A stretch of 64,000 bases of DNA. Origin: Polychytrium aggregatum. Its lineage: Eukaryota > Chytridiomycota > Chytridiomycetes > Polychytriales. Below are positions 63,552 to 64,000 of the stretch, one piece after another; within the stretch, counting starts at the first letter, position 1, and each line of letters starts with the position of its first letter. Position numbers and translations under genes: made by a program. Where the stretch lies: assembly GCF_025602895.1 (NCBI RefSeq), contig NW_026516209.1, positions 310,001 through 374,000 of the forward strand, written 5' to 3'. The notes beneath the pieces are model-generated. The model made no database searches, was not told the origin of the DNA, and saw only the letters and a list, made by a program, of their open reading frames with translations.

Positions 63552-64000
63552 GGCTGGTGGGTAGACGAGCGGCGGGTGTGTAGGCAGATGAGGCCGGTGC
63601 TGCGAGATCGAGGGCTGTGGATGGATGGGCAGGATCCAGGCACGACGAGGACGGAAGGCGACCCCGAAATCCAGGACGCCGCGCTGTCACTTGCTCGCGT
63701 TGGCTGTTTGATCGTCTGCGACTCGGCGCAACTGTCTGAGCGACCAGGTTGCCGCATGGATATCACTACCGAGTCGACGATGGGCAGAGTGAGGGGCAAC
63801 TGATGTATCGGACAATGCTGTTGGTTAGAGCTATTGTGTGGAAGTAGGTGGTGTATTCTGCGACCTGAGATGCACACTGGGAAGCAGCTTCTTGGGAACA
63901 GGATACTAGAGGGAAATCATAGCGTGCGAGCACAGAATGGAAGGGCAGGGGTGGGGCAAAGGTGGCCGGAGACACTGCTCATTAGAGGGTGTACTTGAGC
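63552..64000. other. Window end, upstream of INTS7
   Basis: No gene seen. Short open frames on both strands lack motifs. It should include the INTS7 promoter. Confidence 0.45.

Overview
The window looks like nuclear DNA from a zoosporic (chytrid-type) fungus. This is inferred from gene content and gene structure, not from any database search. Fungal marks are a Zn2Cys6 regulator with the fungal middle homology region, a Pmt2-type protein O-mannosyltransferase, the fungal His6 isomerase, a GH16 wall glucanase with a GPI-type tail and a Gem1/Miro GTPase. Marks of a lineage outside the yeasts and moulds are a CEP350-like centrosome/basal-body protein, a TMEM94-like P-type ATPase and Integrator subunit 7. 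The DNA is GC-rich. Genes carry many short GT-AG introns and several very small exons, and simple repeats fill introns and gene flanks.

Layout. 1230-3403 (+) is a Ras GTPase whose homology calls for a 2-nt exon. 4580-7574 (+) is a 5'-truncated LINE with a 13-14 bp target-site duplication, a 3' hairpin and a poly(A) tail. 8193-9303 (+) is a Pyr4/PaxB-like membrane protein. 9800-19905 (+) is a very long CEP350-like gene whose frame is unresolved near 18.1-18.9 kb. 21637-28184 (+) is a Zn2Cys6 regulator with several apparent frame breaks. 28185-32086 holds weak, unrecognised coding signal on both strands. 32087-33519 (-) is an orphan multi-pass membrane protein.

34165-40573 (+) is the TMEM94-like ATPase. 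41266-42444 (+) is the GH16 glucanase. 43112-47493 (+) is Gem1/Miro, resolved here into 17 exons. 48179-50396 (+) is a protein kinase with a duplicated N-terminal motif. 51140-55636 (-) is the Pmt2-type mannosyltransferase, divergent from HIS6 at 55984-57852 (+). 58037-63551 (-) is INTS7, convergent with HIS6.

The genes do not form a functional cluster. They are ordinary eukaryotic housekeeping, signalling, organelle and cell-wall genes side by side. I found no CRISPR array, tRNA or rRNA, and no convincing new multi-gene system. The most unusual signals are the 2-nt exon in Ras, the tiny exons elsewhere, a GC-AG intron in the TMEM94-like gene, and the well-preserved 3' end and duplication of the LINE.
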